This document shows positions 34,729-46,258 of a DNA stretch of 64,000 bases, piece after piece (the first letter of the stretch is position 1; each line of letters starts with the position of its first letter). Both the position numbers and the translations under genes were made by a program. The notes beneath the pieces were generated by a model, which saw nothing but the letters and a program-made list of their open reading frames with translations, ran no database searches and was not told the origin of the DNA. The stretch is from Paenarthrobacter sp. AR 02 (lineage in GTDB: Bacteria; Actinomycetota; Actinomycetes; Actinomycetales; Micrococcaceae), in NCBI RefSeq assembly GCF_021538675.1, contig NZ_JAJUKH010000002.1, forward strand, positions 558,001 through 622,000, given 5' to 3'.

Positions 34729-35334
34729 ATGCGACACTCCGTTGTCCCTGCCGTTTTCCTGGCCGCTGGCTTGCTGCTTGCGCCCGCCGCCGCTGCCCAA
34801 GCCGTCCCCTGCGGAGGCAAGCTGGCCTGCGCCCCCACCGAGGGAGCAGTGAACCCTTCACCGACCCAGCCGGGGCTGGCGCCGGAACTCGACCAGAAGC
34901 CCGCACCGAAGCCGGAACCCACCCGTGTACGGGAAACCCAGCCCGCACCGGCACCGGTTGCGCCGGCCCCTCCCGTGCAGGTTCCACAACAGCCGGCCGT
35001 AACGCAGTTCGTCACCGTGGCACCCCAGGTGGCCAATCCGGCACAAAGCACCCCGGAGCCAACCCAGGCCCCGGAAACCACGGCGGCGTCAGCAACGCCG
35101 TCGGCGACTCCTTCGGCGACACCCAGCACTGCAAGCCCGAGTCCCACCAAGTCCTCCAACTGGAACACACCCGTGGACAAGGGCCACCCAACGCAGGCCG
35201 CGGTGCTGGCATCGAACTCCTTCACGGGGCCCAACCTGATGGGCTTGTTCGGCATCCTGGGTGGCGTGCTGCTGGTGGGGTTGGGTGGATTGGGGTTCGC
35301 CCTCTGGAGCAAGAACCGGCTCTCCTCCCACTAA
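34729..35334 (+). CDS. Secreted Pro-rich protein with C-terminal membrane anchor
   Basis: 201 residues. A clear Sec signal peptide ('VVPAVFLAAGLLLAPAAAAQA', cleavage about residue 25) precedes a short Cys pair ('VPCGGKLACAP') and a Pro/Ala/Thr-rich, probably extended wall-spanning stretch (~40-155). A C-terminal helix ('LMGLFGILGGVLLVGLGGLGFALW') ends in a basic tail 'SKNRLSSH'. The topology is that of a sortase-type or tail-anchored surface protein, but no LPXTG motif is present. GAGG lies nine bases before the ATG. As the last gene of the cluster it may be an envelope component or a substrate of the EssC-like machine. Its family is not recognised. Confidence 0.75.
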   Translation: MRHSVVPAVFLAAGLLLAPAAAAQAVPCGGKLACAPTEGAVNPSPTQPGLAPELDQKPAPKPEPTRVRETQPAPAPVAPAPPVQVPQQPAVTQFVTVAPQVANPAQSTPEPTQAPETTAASATPSATPSATPSTASPSPTKSSNWNTPVDKGHPTQAAVLASNSFTGPNLMGLFGILGGVLLVGLGGLGFALWSKNRLSSH

Positions 35335-38492
<3,158 letters not shown>

Positions 38493-38502
38493 CCACCGCC
38501 CT

Positions 38503-39515
38503 GTGATCACCACACTCGCCATCGCCAACTACCGTTCCATCCGGGACCTCGCCATGGAGTTGCACGGCCTGGATGTCGTGACGGGGGCCAACGGCAGCGG
38601 CAAGTCCTCGTTGTACCGAGCCTTGCGGCTGTTGGCCGAGTGCGCAGGCGGGGATTCCGGAAACGTGGTGGGCTCCCTGGCCAGGGACGGCGGTTTGTCG
38701 TCCACTTTGTGGGCCGGTCCGGAGTCCATCAGCGAGGCCATGCGGCGCGGCGACGTCCCCGTCCAAGGAACGGTCCGGCGGGAATCCGTGAACCTGAAAC
38801 TGGGCTACTCCGGTGACGACTTCGGATACTTGGTGGACCTCGGGATGCCGGTTGCCAGCGGTGCCGGTTTTGACGAAGCCACGGGCAGGCCCCGCCGCTC
38901 CGCCTTCAGCCTGGACCCCGAGATCAAGAGGGAACAGATCTTTTCGGGACCAGTGGCCCGGCCGGGTTCGTTGTTGGTGGATCGCAAGGGAAGCCTCGCC
39001 AAACTGCGGGAACCGGGCGGGGACTGGACTGAGCTCTCCCGGCGGCCCTCCAGACGCTGCGGGAGGTGGGCTTCGAGCGGCAGTTGGATGCCGCCGTCGG
39101 CCATGCCTTTCCCGGAAGCCGGCTGGAGGTCGCGGTCAGCGACGGCAGGTTCAGCGTGGAGCTTCGCCAACCCGGAATGCTGCGGCCCATGAAAGCCGCA
39201 GAGCTTTCAGACGGTACGTTGCGGTTCCTACTCCTGACTGCTGCGCTCCTAACGCCCCGGCCGCCGGAATTGATGGTGCTCAACGAACCGGAGACCAGCC
39301 TGCACGTGGACCTGATGCCGGCACTGGCTGGATTGATTGTCCACGCCAGTGCCAGCAGCCAGATGATCGTCGTGACCCATTCCGAGGCACTGCTCAAGGC
39401 CCTTCGCGAGAGCGGCGCGGCGCACGAGCATGAGCTGTACAAGGACATGGGCGAAACCAGGATCAAGGGCCTGGGGTCCCTCGAGGGTCCGTTGTGGAGC
39501 TGGCCCAAGCGCTAG
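38503..39515 (+). pseudogene. AAA-type ATPase (RecF/SMC-like, AAA_21) broken by internal deletion and frameshift
   Basis: The 5' part (GTG 38503 to ~39040) encodes an ABC/AAA-type start: 'LAIANYRSIRDLAMEL', a Walker A 'GANGSGKSSLYRAL' and following strands. The 3' part, in another frame (~39045 to the stop at 39513-39515), encodes 'LQTLREVGFERQLDAAVG', the signature-like 'LSDGTLRFLLL', Walker B 'ELMVLNEPETSLH' and the switch 'IVVTHSEALL'. Both halves are clean and collinear. At the junction (39033-39047) the text jumps from 'DWTELS' to 'ALQTLRE', skipping what from memory of relatives is about 60 residues. So an internal deletion that also shifts frame is likely. No ribosome site precedes the start. 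Confidence 0.8.
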
Positions 39516-39518
39516 GGG

Positions 39519-40886
39519 CTAGAACGCTGAGCCGATGGAGGTGAGCTCCTTGGCCTCGGCGTGGGCGTACTGGCTCTCGGGCCGCTCCAGACCGTAGTGT
39601 CCCCGCAAGGTGGAGGCCGTGTAGTCGGTGCGGAAGAGACCGCGTTGCTGAAGGATCGGCACTACCTGGTCCACGAAGACTTCCAATCCCGAGGGAAGAA
39701 CCGGCGGCATGATGTTGAAACCGTCGGCAGCCCCGGCGAAGAACCAATCCTGGAGGGCGTCTGCTACCTGTTCCGGAGTGCCGGAGAAGGTGCGGTGTCC
39801 ACGCCCACCACCCAAACGGCCGATCAGTTGCCGGACGGTGAGTTTCTCGCGGCGGGCCAGTTCCACGATCAAGGTGTACCGGCTTTTGGCCCCCTCGATT
39901 TCGTCTTCCGAGGGAAGGTCCGCGGGCAGCTGACGGTCCAACGGAAGGTCTTCGGGGGAGAGCCGCAGGGTCTTGGCGAGTTGCTCTCGAGCGTATTCAG
40001 GCTTGATCAGCTGGTCGAGTTCGCGCTCCAGCTTCAGCGCTTCTTCCTCCGTGGAGCCAATCACCGGGACGATGCCCGGCAGGATCTTGATACCCTCCGG
40101 GTTACGGCCCACGGCAGCGGTGCGTGCTTTGAGGTCCGTGTAGAACGCCTGCGCGTCGGCGAGGGTTTGATGGGCGGTGAAGACTGCTTCTGCGTATTGT
40201 GCTGCGAGGTTTTTGCCGTTTTCCGAGGATCCGGCCTGGACGATCAGGGGGTGGCCTTGGGGGGAGCGCGGTACATTCAGCGGCCCGCGGACCCGGAAAT
40301 GCTTGCCCTCGTGGTCGATGACGCGGATTTTTGTATCGTCGCCCCACACGCCGGCGGCTTTGTCGGCGAGCACGGCGTCATCGTCCCAGCTGTCCCAGAG
40401 TTTCCGGGCCACCTCGATGAATTCCGCTGCCCGCTCGTAGCGGACAGCGTGGGCGGGTTGGTCGTCCACACCGAAGTTGCGGGCGGCGTCGGGTCCAGCA
40501 GTAGTGACCACGTTCCAGCCTGCCCGGCCTCCGCTGACCCAGTCCACTGACGCGAAACGGCGTGCCAGATTGAAGGGGTCGTTGTAGGTGGTGGAGGCGG
40601 TGGCGATGAGCCCGATCTTCTGCGTGGCCGCCGCGATGGCGGTCAACAACACCGTGGGCTCCAGTTTGCCGGCGGGACGGCGGCCCACTTCACCAAACAG
40701 GACCGGGGAATCGGCGAAGAAGATGGAGTCCAGCTTCCCGCGTTCGGCTGTTCGGGCCAGCTGCTGGTAGTGCTCCACCTTGGTGACGGCCAACGGATCG
40801 CTCTCCGGCAGGCGCCAGGATGCTTCGTGGTGGCCAGTGCTCATGAGGAAGGCGTTGAGGTGGAGGTGGCGCTGTGGTTCGGTCAT
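39519..40886 (-). CDS. LLM-class flavin-dependent monooxygenase (NtaA/SnaA/DszA family)
   Basis: A 455-residue bacterial-luciferase-like FMNH2-dependent monooxygenase of the NtaA/SnaA/SoxA/DszA subgroup. Features are 'HLNAFLMSTGHHEASWRLPE' at the start, 'TYNDPFNLARRFASVDWVSG', 'GWNVVTTAGPDAARNFG', and the insertion 'RSPQGHPLIVQAGSSENGK'. Such enzymes use reduced FMN from a separate reductase to oxidise sulfur- or nitrogen-containing organics (nitrilotriacetate, sulfonates, dibenzothiophene). The substrate here is not predictable. The ATG at 40886 is preceded by GAGGAG at good spacing; a longer frame upstream lacks family similarity. It is a monocistronic unit convergent with the broken ATPase. 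Confidence 0.92.
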   Translation of the reverse strand: MTEPQRHLHLNAFLMSTGHHEASWRLPESDPLAVTKVEHYQQLARTAERGKLDSIFFADSPVLFGEVGRRPAGKLEPTVLLTAIAAATQKIGLIATASTTYNDPFNLARRFASVDWVSGGRAGWNVVTTAGPDAARNFGVDDQPAHAVRYERAAEFIEVARKLWDSWDDDAVLADKAAGVWGDDTKIRVIDHEGKHFRVRGPLNVPRSPQGHPLIVQAGSSENGKNLAAQYAEAVFTAHQTLADAQAFYTDLKARTAAVGRNPEGIKILPGIVPVIGSTEEEALKLERELDQLIKPEYAREQLAKTLRLSPEDLPLDRQLPADLPSEDEIEGAKSRYTLIVELARREKLTVRQLIGRLGGGRGHRTFSGTPEQVADALQDWFFAGAADGFNIMPPVLPSGLEVFVDQVVPILQQRGLFRTDYTASTLRGHYGLERPESQYAHAEAKELTSIGSAF

Positions 40887-41174
40887 GGGGGTTCTCCTCG
40901 GTTCATACCTGATGGGGGAGGCAAGCTGTGGTGTGGGGCAACTCAAACACGCCCCTCACGGACACCGCCAGCGCTCCGACATGTGCCCGCAACAGCGCGA
41001 AACCGGGGTTCACGGCACGCAACCCGGCTCAATTCGACGCCACGGAAAGCAACACAAAAAGTGCGGACGCAACCCGGACAACCGGCGTCGTGACTTCTGT
41101 TCATGACTGATAGTTCCATCACGGAAAGCGCTATTTGGCGGTTCCGGCACCGGGACGGCGACTACCATTGGTAG
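40887..41174. other. 288-nt divergent intergenic region
   Basis: No gene is supported. At the right end is the leaderless -10 of the GNAT gene. Towards the left, on the minus strand, TATGAA near 40893-40901 could be a -10 for the monooxygenase gene, but its -35 is unclear. No convincing hairpin or riboswitch fold was found by eye. Confidence 0.4.
41163..41168 (+). promoter_or_regulatory. -10 hexamer of leaderless GNAT gene
   Basis: TACCAT, then TGGTAG, then GTG at 41175. There is no ribosome site, so the promoter decides the start. Confidence 0.6.
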
Positions 41175-41687
41175 GTGCTTTCCCCGATTACCGTCCGTCC
41201 CGCCCTGCCCGAAGACTACGACGACGTTGCCCGCATCACGCAGGACTCCTACGTCACTGCGGGGTACTACGGCGACGCCGACCACCCGTACCTCCAGAAA
41301 CTCCAGGATGTGGCCGGCCGGGCAGAGCACGCCGACGTGCTGGTGGCTGAGCGTGACGGCGAGGTTATCGGATCCGTGACCGCGGCACCGGCCGGTGGCG
41401 GCTTCTCGGACATCGGCTTGGAGGACGAACTCGAACTTCGCACCCTCGTGGTGGATCCGGCAGTCCAGCGCTCCGGGGCTGGCCGCGCGCTGGTCCAGGC
41501 TGTCGTGGACAAAGCCAAGGCGATGACCGGGATCAACGCAGTATCCCTGACCACGGGTGCCACGTGGGAGAGCGCCAATGCCCTTTACTCGCGGACCGGC
41601 TTTGACCGCGCCCCGCACAGGGATTGGTTCGTGCCCGGCACCGACATAAAACTGTTCGTTTACAGGCTCGAGCTTGGACAGCCATAA
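41175..41687 (+). CDS. GNAT family N-acetyltransferase
   Basis: A 170-residue GCN5-related acetyltransferase using acetyl-CoA. It has an N-terminal 'ITVRPALPEDYDDVARIT', the beta4-alpha3 acetyl-CoA loop 'LVVDPAVQRSGAGRALVQAV' (Q/RxxGxG/A type), and a C-terminal 'ANALYSRTGFDRAPHRDWF' typical of small-molecule or protein N-acetyltransferases. The substrate is unknown. The GTG at 41175 follows TACCAT by six bases. The RidA gene starts 55 nt after its stop, and the two are probably co-transcribed. Confidence 0.92.
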   Translation: MLSPITVRPALPEDYDDVARITQDSYVTAGYYGDADHPYLQKLQDVAGRAEHADVLVAERDGEVIGSVTAAPAGGGFSDIGLEDELELRTLVVDPAVQRSGAGRALVQAVVDKAKAMTGINAVSLTTGATWESANALYSRTGFDRAPHRDWFVPGTDIKLFVYRLELGQP

Positions 41688-41742
41688 AGTTTCCTTCGAA
41701 GCGCCGGTCACCGGGCCGGGCGCAACGACAGGAAGGCGCGGC

Positions 41743-42123
41743 ATGCGCAAGACATTCGGCACGGGTTCGGTCTGGGAACAGACCCTTGGCTACTCCCGCG
41801 CGGTCCAGGTGGATAACACCCTCTTCATTTCCGCTACGGCAGCTTCCGGCGAAAACGGCATTGTCGGCGATGATTTCTACTCACAGACCAGGTTCATCCT
41901 CGAAAAGCTTGGCTCTGTCCTCGAAGATGCCGGCTTCTCCTATGAGGACGTCGTCCAGTCCAAGCTGTACCTGACGGACATCAGCAAGTGGGAGGACGCC
42001 GGCCGTGCCCACGGAGAAGTCTTCGGCGAGATCCGGCCCACGTTGTCACTTGTCCACGTCCTGCCGTTCCTGGACCCGCAGATGCTGGTGGAGATCGAGC
42101 TCGTAGCGCAGAAGTCCGCGTAG
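41743..42123 (+). CDS. RidA family protein
   Basis: A 126-residue YjgF/YER057c/UK114-type protein. Members with the key Arg hydrolyse reactive 2-aminoacrylate-type enamines/imines. 'YSRAVQVDNTLFISATAAS' and 'DVVQSKLYLTDISKWEDAG' are typical. The C-terminal 'IRPTLSLVHVLPFLDPQMLVEIE' region retains Arg at the position of the catalytic 'R' in 'RPT', but has 'LSLVHV' rather than the common 'SRxAVxVxxLP'. This suggests a Rid subfamily other than archetypal RidA. ATG 41743 has AGGAAGG six bases upstream. It follows the GNAT gene. Confidence 0.88.
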   Translation: MRKTFGTGSVWEQTLGYSRAVQVDNTLFISATAASGENGIVGDDFYSQTRFILEKLGSVLEDAGFSYEDVVQSKLYLTDISKWEDAGRAHGEVFGEIRPTLSLVHVLPFLDPQMLVEIELVAQKSA

Positions 42124-42139
42124 CAGCCAAATATTTGGG

Positions 42140-42799
42140 TCAGCCCGGGATGCCGTACCGGTGTTCCGGGCGACCCGTGGTTCCGTACCGCAGTTGAATT
42201 TCGACGGCGCCATCATCAGCAAGCGACGACAGGTACCTTTGCGCTGTTGCGCGGGAAACGCCAACCCGCTCCGCGACTTCGGCAGCGGAGTACTGTTCGC
42301 CGGGAAGCAAGGACTCCAGGACCGCGGCTTCGGTGGCGGACCGGGGCTTGGCCGCCGGTGATACATCTCCTGGAATGAGTGAGCGTTTGGCCCGTTCGAT
42401 GGTGCCCTGGTCAATGCTGGGCTGTTGGCCGAGGATCCTGCGGTAGCGCGCGTAGGACCGGAGCTGCTGGGACAAGGTTTCAGCGGTGAAGGGTTTGAGC
42501 ATATAGCCCAAGGCGCCCCGCCGCAGGGCAACGCGGACGGACTGCGCGTCAGAGGCGGCAGTCAGCATCACAGCATCAACATCCAGCTGCCCCAGCAGGT
42601 CCAGTCCGGAACCGTCGGGCAGGTACACGTCCAGCAGCACCAGGTCCGGGCGCAGGCTGTGGATCGCCTGCAAAGCCTGGGATACCGACCCCGCAGGCGC
42701 CAAGGCCATGAAGCCGGCCACCGAATCGACGTACGCCGCATGCAGCCGCGCGACGTGGAAGTCGTCGTCGACGATCAGCACCCTCAGATCCTCAACCAC
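42140..42799 (-). CDS. DcuR/CitB-type response regulator
   Basis: 219 residues. The receiver domain (1-125) has the acidic pocket 'LIVDDDFHVARLH', phospho-acceptor Asp in 'LVLLDVYLPDGSGLDLL', Thr in 'AVMLTAAS' and Lys in 'YMLKPF'. A C-terminal winged-helix of the DcuR/CitB/DpiA type ('YSAAEVAERVGVSRATAQRY') follows. The partner kinase gene ends 8 nt inside the start, so kinase and regulator are translationally coupled. GTG 42799 has GGAGG six bases upstream. By family and by the divergent CitMHS transporter, it should activate citrate or C4-dicarboxylate uptake, with candidate sites at 44532-44549. Confidence 0.92.
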   Translation of the reverse strand: MVEDLRVLIVDDDFHVARLHAAYVDSVAGFMALAPAGSVSQALQAIHSLRPDLVLLDVYLPDGSGLDLLGQLDVDAVMLTAASDAQSVRVALRRGALGYMLKPFTAETLSQQLRSYARYRRILGQQPSIDQGTIERAKRSLIPGDVSPAAKPRSATEAAVLESLLPGEQYSAAEVAERVGVSRATAQRYLSSLADDGAVEIQLRYGTTGRPEHRYGIPG

Positions 42800-44489
42800 T
42801 GCGGTCCTCCCTCTCCGTTGAGCTTGTGGGCCCTTCATCCATGACCCCTGGAATGGTGGCCATGAACACCGCGCCCGGGCCACCCTCGCTGCCGTGTTCC
42901 AGGACCCGGACATCCCCTCCGCGCCTGCGTGCCAGTTGCCGCACCAAAGCCAGCCCCAATCCTTGTCCAGCCCCCGAGCGTACCGGTTGCGCCGACGTCG
43001 TGAATCCTTCGGTGAAGATGTCTTCCGGGTCCGCGGCACCCAGCCCGTCTCCGGAGTCGCCCACTACAAGGTGCAGGCGTCCGGCGTCGTCCAGCAGTTC
43101 CACTTCCACCCAACGGTCCGCGGCGGAACCGGCGACGGCGGCACTGACCGCATTGTCTATGAGGTTGCCGAGCACGGTGGTGACGTCCTGCGGATCGGCG
43201 ACGTGGCCACGGACCATGGTCTCCGGCCCGACGCGCAGGCTCACACCGCGCTCGGAGGCCTCCACTCCCTTGGCGCCGATGAAGGCCTGCAGGTAGGGAT
43301 CCTGGAGCAGTTCGGCCTGCTCAACGGGAAATTTCAGGGGACCGGTTGCCGAAATCCGGGCGAGGTATTCCTTCGCGGAATCGTGTTGTCCGATGCTCAT
43401 GAAACCGGCGATGGTGTGGAGCTGGTTGGCGAACTCGTGGCGTTGGGCGCGCAGGGCCGTGGACATTGTCCCGACAGCGTCCAGCTGGCGTGTCAGCTGC
43501 TGCAGCTCGGTGCGGTCACGGAGCATGACAACCCAGCCGAGATCCTCTTTCCGATGCCAGGCTTTCCGCGCGCTGGCCACCAAAACCCGGCCGCCGGCCA
43601 CAAGTTCGACGGGCTCTGCATCCCGGGCCGCAGGCTGCGTCAGCTGCTTGAGCTGCTCGGGGACGCCCGCAGTTGCCCAGTCCTGGCCGGTGGCATCGGG
43701 CAGGTCCAGCAGCCGGGAGGCGGCTGCGTTGAAGACGGAGATCCTGCCGTCGGCGGCTATGCCGATCACGCCGTCGTCCACCCCCTGGAGCACAGCCACC
43801 TGGTCGTGGACGAGGGTGCTGATCTCTTCCGGTTCCAGGCCGAGCGTGAGCCGCTGCAGCCTGTGCCGGAGGAGGAAGGAGGCGAGCACGCCTGCGAGGA
43901 GCGCGCCGCCGGCGGTGAACGCAATGGGCACAATGTCGCGTGCCAGGCTGTTGCTGAGGGACTCCACGGAATAGCCCACGCTGACTTCACCCACGATGGT
44001 GCCGGCGGCATCGGGGGAGTACACGGGGACTTTGGCACCGGCTGAGGGGCCCAGCGTGCCGGTATTGCGGGTGGTGATTTCCTTTCCCGCGAGGGCAACG
44101 GAGGGGTCGGTGCTCACACGTTCGCCCAGCCGGGCAAGGTCTGGGTGGGCCAGGCGCAGGCCTGTTTCGTCCGTGATGACGACGAAGAGGGCTCCGGTGC
44201 GCACCCGGACGGCTTCGGCGGCGGCCTGGAGTGGGCCGACTGCCAGCACATCCGCCGGCGGGGTTCCCTCTTCTTTGCTGATTTCCTGCACGCCGGTCCT
44301 GATGTCCGGATCTGCTGCGACTGTCCTGGCCAGGGTGAGGGCCTGGTTTTCGGCTTCGTCACCGATCCGTCCGTACACCAACCAGGCGTGGACGGCGCCG
44401 CTGAGCAGGACCACCAGCAGGACCACTCCGAGCTGGAGGAGGAGGGTTTGGGTGGAGAACCGCATACCCACCTTGCTGAAAACAGGCAC
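42792..44489 (-). CDS. DcuS/CitA-type sensor histidine kinase
   Basis: 565 residues. The first membrane helix (~12-34) and the second (~175-195) flank an extracytoplasmic PDC/CitA-like sensor domain of ~140 residues, the usual binder of citrate, malate or fumarate. A cytoplasmic PAS ('AVLQGVDDGVIGIAADGRIS') follows, then the CitA-type phospho-acceptor His in 'QRHEFANQLHTI'. The HATPase domain has N-box 'LGNLIDNAVSAAV', G1 'VVGDSGDGLG' and 'GAGQGLGLALV'. The start is GTG 44489, behind AAAGGAG; a longer in-frame stretch upstream is not needed. It forms a two-gene operon with the regulator and is divergent from the transporter it probably controls. Confidence 0.94.
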   Translation of the reverse strand: MPVFSKVGMRFSTQTLLLQLGVVLLVVLLSGAVHAWLVYGRIGDEAENQALTLARTVAADPDIRTGVQEISKEEGTPPADVLAVGPLQAAAEAVRVRTGALFVVITDETGLRLAHPDLARLGERVSTDPSVALAGKEITTRNTGTLGPSAGAKVPVYSPDAAGTIVGEVSVGYSVESLSNSLARDIVPIAFTAGGALLAGVLASFLLRHRLQRLTLGLEPEEISTLVHDQVAVLQGVDDGVIGIAADGRISVFNAAASRLLDLPDATGQDWATAGVPEQLKQLTQPAARDAEPVELVAGGRVLVASARKAWHRKEDLGWVVMLRDRTELQQLTRQLDAVGTMSTALRAQRHEFANQLHTIAGFMSIGQHDSAKEYLARISATGPLKFPVEQAELLQDPYLQAFIGAKGVEASERGVSLRVGPETMVRGHVADPQDVTTVLGNLIDNAVSAAVAGSAADRWVEVELLDDAGRLHLVVGDSGDGLGAADPEDIFTEGFTTSAQPVRSGAGQGLGLALVRQLARRRGGDVRVLEHGSEGGPGAVFMATIPGVMDEGPTSSTEREDRSG

Positions 44490-44531
44490 CCTTGCTCCTT
44501 TCCTCCTGCTCCATTGAAGCACTGAGCACAA

Positions 44532-44549
44532 TGCGCAAAACGTGCGCAA
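44532..44549. promoter_or_regulatory. Direct repeats TGCGCAA, candidate response-regulator sites
   Basis: TGCGCAA occurs at 44532-44538 and 44543-44549, 11 bp apart (one helix turn), with a related TGCGCAT near 44617. All are between the kinase gene and the CitMHS transporter gene. This is the arrangement expected for a dimeric CitB/DcuR activator. Binding is inferred. Confidence 0.5.
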
Positions 44550-44664
44550 CGAGCACTATCCTGAACAATTCCCTGAAACCCCGGTCCGTGATCGACGCCA
44601 CCCTATTGTCTGTAGTGCGCATCACATCGGTGTGGTGCCCTTCACAGTAGTAAAGGAGCCGGCC

Positions 44665-46155
44665 ATGCTGGTTTTGCTTGGATTCGCAATGATTGCGGTA
44701 TTCATGGTCCTGATCATGACCAAAAAGTTGACGCCGGTTCTGGCGCTGATCATCGTCCCCACCATCTTTGGTCTCTTCGCAGGGGCCGGCCTGGGCATCG
44801 GACCCATGGTCATGGATTCGATGAAGTCCATGACGTCAACGGCCGCGCTCCTGATGTTTGCCATCATCTACTTCGGCTTGATGATCGACGTCGGACTCTT
44901 CGACCCGCTGGTCAAGTTCATCCTCCGCAAGCTGGGCAACGACCCGGCCAAGGTTGTGCTGGGCACCGCGATCCTGGCAGCAGCGGTCTCCCTCGATGGG
45001 GACGGTTCCACCACGTTCATCCTCACCACCGCCGCGATGCTCCCCGTCTACCTGCGCCTCAAGATGAGCCCCGTGGTCCTGACCTGCGTCGCCGGCCTCG
45101 CCAACGGAACCATGAACATCCTGCCGTGGGGTGGCCCCACTGCCCGCGCTGCCACTGCGCTCAAGCTCGACGTCAACGACGTCTTCGTGCCCATGGTCCC
45201 CTCGCTCATTGTTGGGCTGATCGTCGTGCTGGTCTTCTCCTGGCTGCTCGGCCTGCAGGAACGCAACCGCCTCCGCTCTGTCGCTCCGGAGATCTGGGGC
45301 GACGTCGCCGATCCTGCTGACGCGTTCGACGGCGGCACCGGCCGCGGCGGTTCTGTCACCGGCGGCTCCGGCAAGGGACGCTTCGGATTCGGCCGTACCG
45401 GCTCAACTGCTCCCGTCGGCAAGTTGGGCACCGGCGGAGGTTCCGGCGTCGCGGTCCTGGAACGTACCCAGGCACTGGTGGACGACCACGACACCGCCAT
45501 GGCCGACACCGCGCTGGACCCCAACCGCAAGACCCTGCGTCCCAAGCTGTTCTGGTTCAACCTGGCCCTCACCGTGGCTGTCATGGTCACGCTGGTCGCC
45601 AACATCGTTCCCCTGCCGTTCGTCTTCATGGTCGGTTCCGCGATCGCCCTGCTGGTCAACTTCCCCAAGGTCAAGGACCAGGGCGCACAGCTGATCGCCC
45701 ATGCACCGTCCATCGTGGCCGTGGTCAGCATGGTCATGGCCGCCGCTGTGCTCACCGGTGTCCTGAACGGCACGGGCATGGTGAAGGCAATGTCCGAGTG
45801 GCTGGTCCAGATCATCCCCGCCGAGATGGGTCCGTTCATGGCCATCATCACGGGCGTCCTGAGCATCCCCATGACGTTCTTCATGAGCAACGACGCGTTC
45901 TACTTCGGCGTCCTGCCCGTCCTCAGCGAAACCGCAGCGCACTACGGCGTTGGTGCAGCGGACATGGCCCGCGCCTCCATCACCGGCCAGCCGTTCCACC
46001 TGCAGAGCCCGCTGGTCCCCGCCATCCTGCTGCTGGTGTCCCTGGCAAAGGTGGAACTGGGTGACCACCACAAGAAGGTCCTGTGGCGGACCGCAGTCAT
46101 CTCAATCGTGATGCTGGCCGTCGGAGTCCTGACCGGAGCCATCGGCATCGGCTGA
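44665..46155 (+). CDS. CitMHS family citrate-metal:H+ symporter
   Basis: A 496-residue membrane protein with about eleven or twelve helices. CitM/CitH-type proteins take up citrate, usually as a complex with Mg2+ or other divalent ions, in exchange with protons. Family landmarks are 'AAAVSLDGDGSTTFILTTAA', 'GGPTARAATALKLDVNDVFV' and 'TFFMSNDAFYFGVLPVLSET'. A Gly/Arg-rich cytoplasmic loop lies in the middle (~215-265). ATG 44665 follows AAGGAG by six bases. It is divergent from the DcuS-type two-component genes, a classic CitST-CitM arrangement. A different tricarboxylate or dicarboxylate substrate cannot be excluded. Confidence 0.92.
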   Translation: MLVLLGFAMIAVFMVLIMTKKLTPVLALIIVPTIFGLFAGAGLGIGPMVMDSMKSMTSTAALLMFAIIYFGLMIDVGLFDPLVKFILRKLGNDPAKVVLGTAILAAAVSLDGDGSTTFILTTAAMLPVYLRLKMSPVVLTCVAGLANGTMNILPWGGPTARAATALKLDVNDVFVPMVPSLIVGLIVVLVFSWLLGLQERNRLRSVAPEIWGDVADPADAFDGGTGRGGSVTGGSGKGRFGFGRTGSTAPVGKLGTGGGSGVAVLERTQALVDDHDTAMADTALDPNRKTLRPKLFWFNLALTVAVMVTLVANIVPLPFVFMVGSAIALLVNFPKVKDQGAQLIAHAPSIVAVVSMVMAAAVLTGVLNGTGMVKAMSEWLVQIIPAEMGPFMAIITGVLSIPMTFFMSNDAFYFGVLPVLSETAAHYGVGAADMARASITGQPFHLQSPLVPAILLLVSLAKVELGDHHKKVLWRTAVISIVMLAVGVLTGAIGIG

Positions 46156-46182
46156 CCGACGTGGGTGGCAGGAGTGCCCGGC

Positions 46183-46258
46183 CCCCACACTGACGGCAAA
46201 TGATCAGCCCACCGGGTTCGTAGCCTGGCAGGTCTGGTCATTTGCCGTTTGTGTGGGG
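46183..46258. terminator. Bidirectional hairpin overlapping the 3' end of the LCP gene
   Basis: CCCCACAC (46183-46190) plus ACGGCAAATGA (46193-46203) pair with TCATTTGCCGT (46238-46248) plus GTGTGGGG (46251-46258), with one 2-nt mismatch and a 34-nt loop. It lies between convergent genes, and its right arm codes for residues near the LCP C-terminus. A terminator for citM transcripts at least. Confidence 0.65.

Noticed and set aside
34729..35334. LPXTG sortase substrate
   Set aside because: The C-terminus has a hydrophobic helix and basic tail, but no LPXTG-like motif precedes it.
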